A DNA stretch of 64,000 nucleotides from Vannielia litorea (GTDB lineage Bacteria > Pseudomonadota > Alphaproteobacteria > Rhodobacterales > Rhodobacteraceae): NCBI RefSeq assembly GCF_018424695.1, contig NZ_QTNQ01000015.1:1-64000 (forward strand), read 5' to 3'. Position numbers and translations under genes: made by a program. Of the stretch, positions 63,896-64,000 are shown in pieces. The notes below the pieces were generated by a model. The model was given only the letters and a program-made list of their open reading frames with translations, had not been told where the DNA came from and did no database searches. Numbering within the stretch: the stretch's first letter is position 1; the number at the start of each line of letters is the position of its first letter.

Positions 63896-64000
63896 GCGCG
63901 TGCCATGCGCGGGCGGGCGGAAAACTCTGCCTCGCCCGCCACCCGCTCCCATCCGGCGGGGCCGCGCGCGTAGGTGGCGCTGTCACCGGGCACGAAGCCC
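63892..64000 (-). CDS. C-terminal fragment of an unidentified protein (cut by window edge)
   Basis: The minus strand is open from the window edge to a TAG at 63894-63892, encoding 35 full residues that end in GWERVAGEAEFSARPRMARA. The stop overlaps the TAG of the YceI-OmpA gene on the opposite strand, a common layout for convergent genes. The tail is too short for a family call. It is listed because it is open to the edge and has normal codon use. Confidence 0.5.
   Translation of the reverse strand, partial: GFVPGDSATYARGPAGWERVAGEAEFSARPRMARA

Overview
The window is chromosomal DNA from an alphaproteobacterium, most probably Rhodobacteraceae (Roseobacter/Rhodobacter lineage). The evidence is high GC with dense, often overlapping genes (ATGA and GTGA junctions); the block hemN - fnrL - universal stress protein - ccoNOQP - ccoGHIS; a membrane-anchored c552-type cytochrome; the block rsmI - yraN - gshB divergent from an LpoA-like lipoprotein and glnD; and a serC leader hairpin. 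No rRNA, tRNA, CRISPR array, insertion sequence or prophage gene was seen, so this looks like core chromosome with a few accessory genes.

Layout. 0-6.3 kb: end of an unknown gene, an ECF sigma factor with a membrane VWA protein, a DMT transporter, a small lipoprotein, prephenate dehydratase and a membrane cytochrome c. 6.5-13.2 kb: a five-gene translationally coupled yejABEF-type peptide/microcin C uptake operon plus an alpha/beta hydrolase. 13.2-14.4 kb: a 2OG-Fe(II) oxygenase-like protein and an EF-hand protein with a long poly-acidic tail. 14.5-27.8 kb: the oxygen-response region, with hemN and fnrL head to head, cbb3 oxidase genes ccoNOQP, a zinT gene with an in-frame stop behind a Zur-like operator, a LysR regulator divergent from a 42-residue protein, and the oxidase assembly genes ccoGHIS. 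Four FNR-type boxes (TTGAY-N4-RTCAA) lie in this region. One sits ahead of a -10 hexamer and a run of stem-loops that may be an FNR-controlled small RNA.

27.9-41.8 kb: cell-envelope and housekeeping genes: a D,D-carboxypeptidase with a SPOR domain, a HAD hydrolase, clpS, an RsmC-like methyltransferase, an SDR lacking its catalytic lysine, gshB, yraN, rsmI, an LpoA-like lipoprotein, glnD, a TSUP permease and murJ. 41.9-49.4 kb: a small membrane protein, a type I secretion ATPase and adaptor, mlaA and mlaC-like lipid-transport genes, a small secreted protein, and PBP1A. 49.7-51.4 kb: glnK-amtB, which ties functionally to glnD since GlnD modifies PII at Tyr51. 51.5-53.1 kb: two tandem calcineurin-like phosphoesterases.

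53.3-58.2 kb: the complete serine pathway (serA, serC and divergent serB), with an L-lactate dehydrogenase-like gene between serC and serB. 58.3-64 kb: an asparaginase, an IalB-family protein, a TerB-like membrane protein, rlmN, a ribbon-helix-helix-like protein, a secreted CxxCH protein, a YceI-OmpA fusion, and the end of an unknown gene. Several short dispersed elements recur between genes: a TTTTCGTACGAAAA palindrome (four copies), a 34-nt repeat at convergent gene ends (two copies) and one long inverted repeat.
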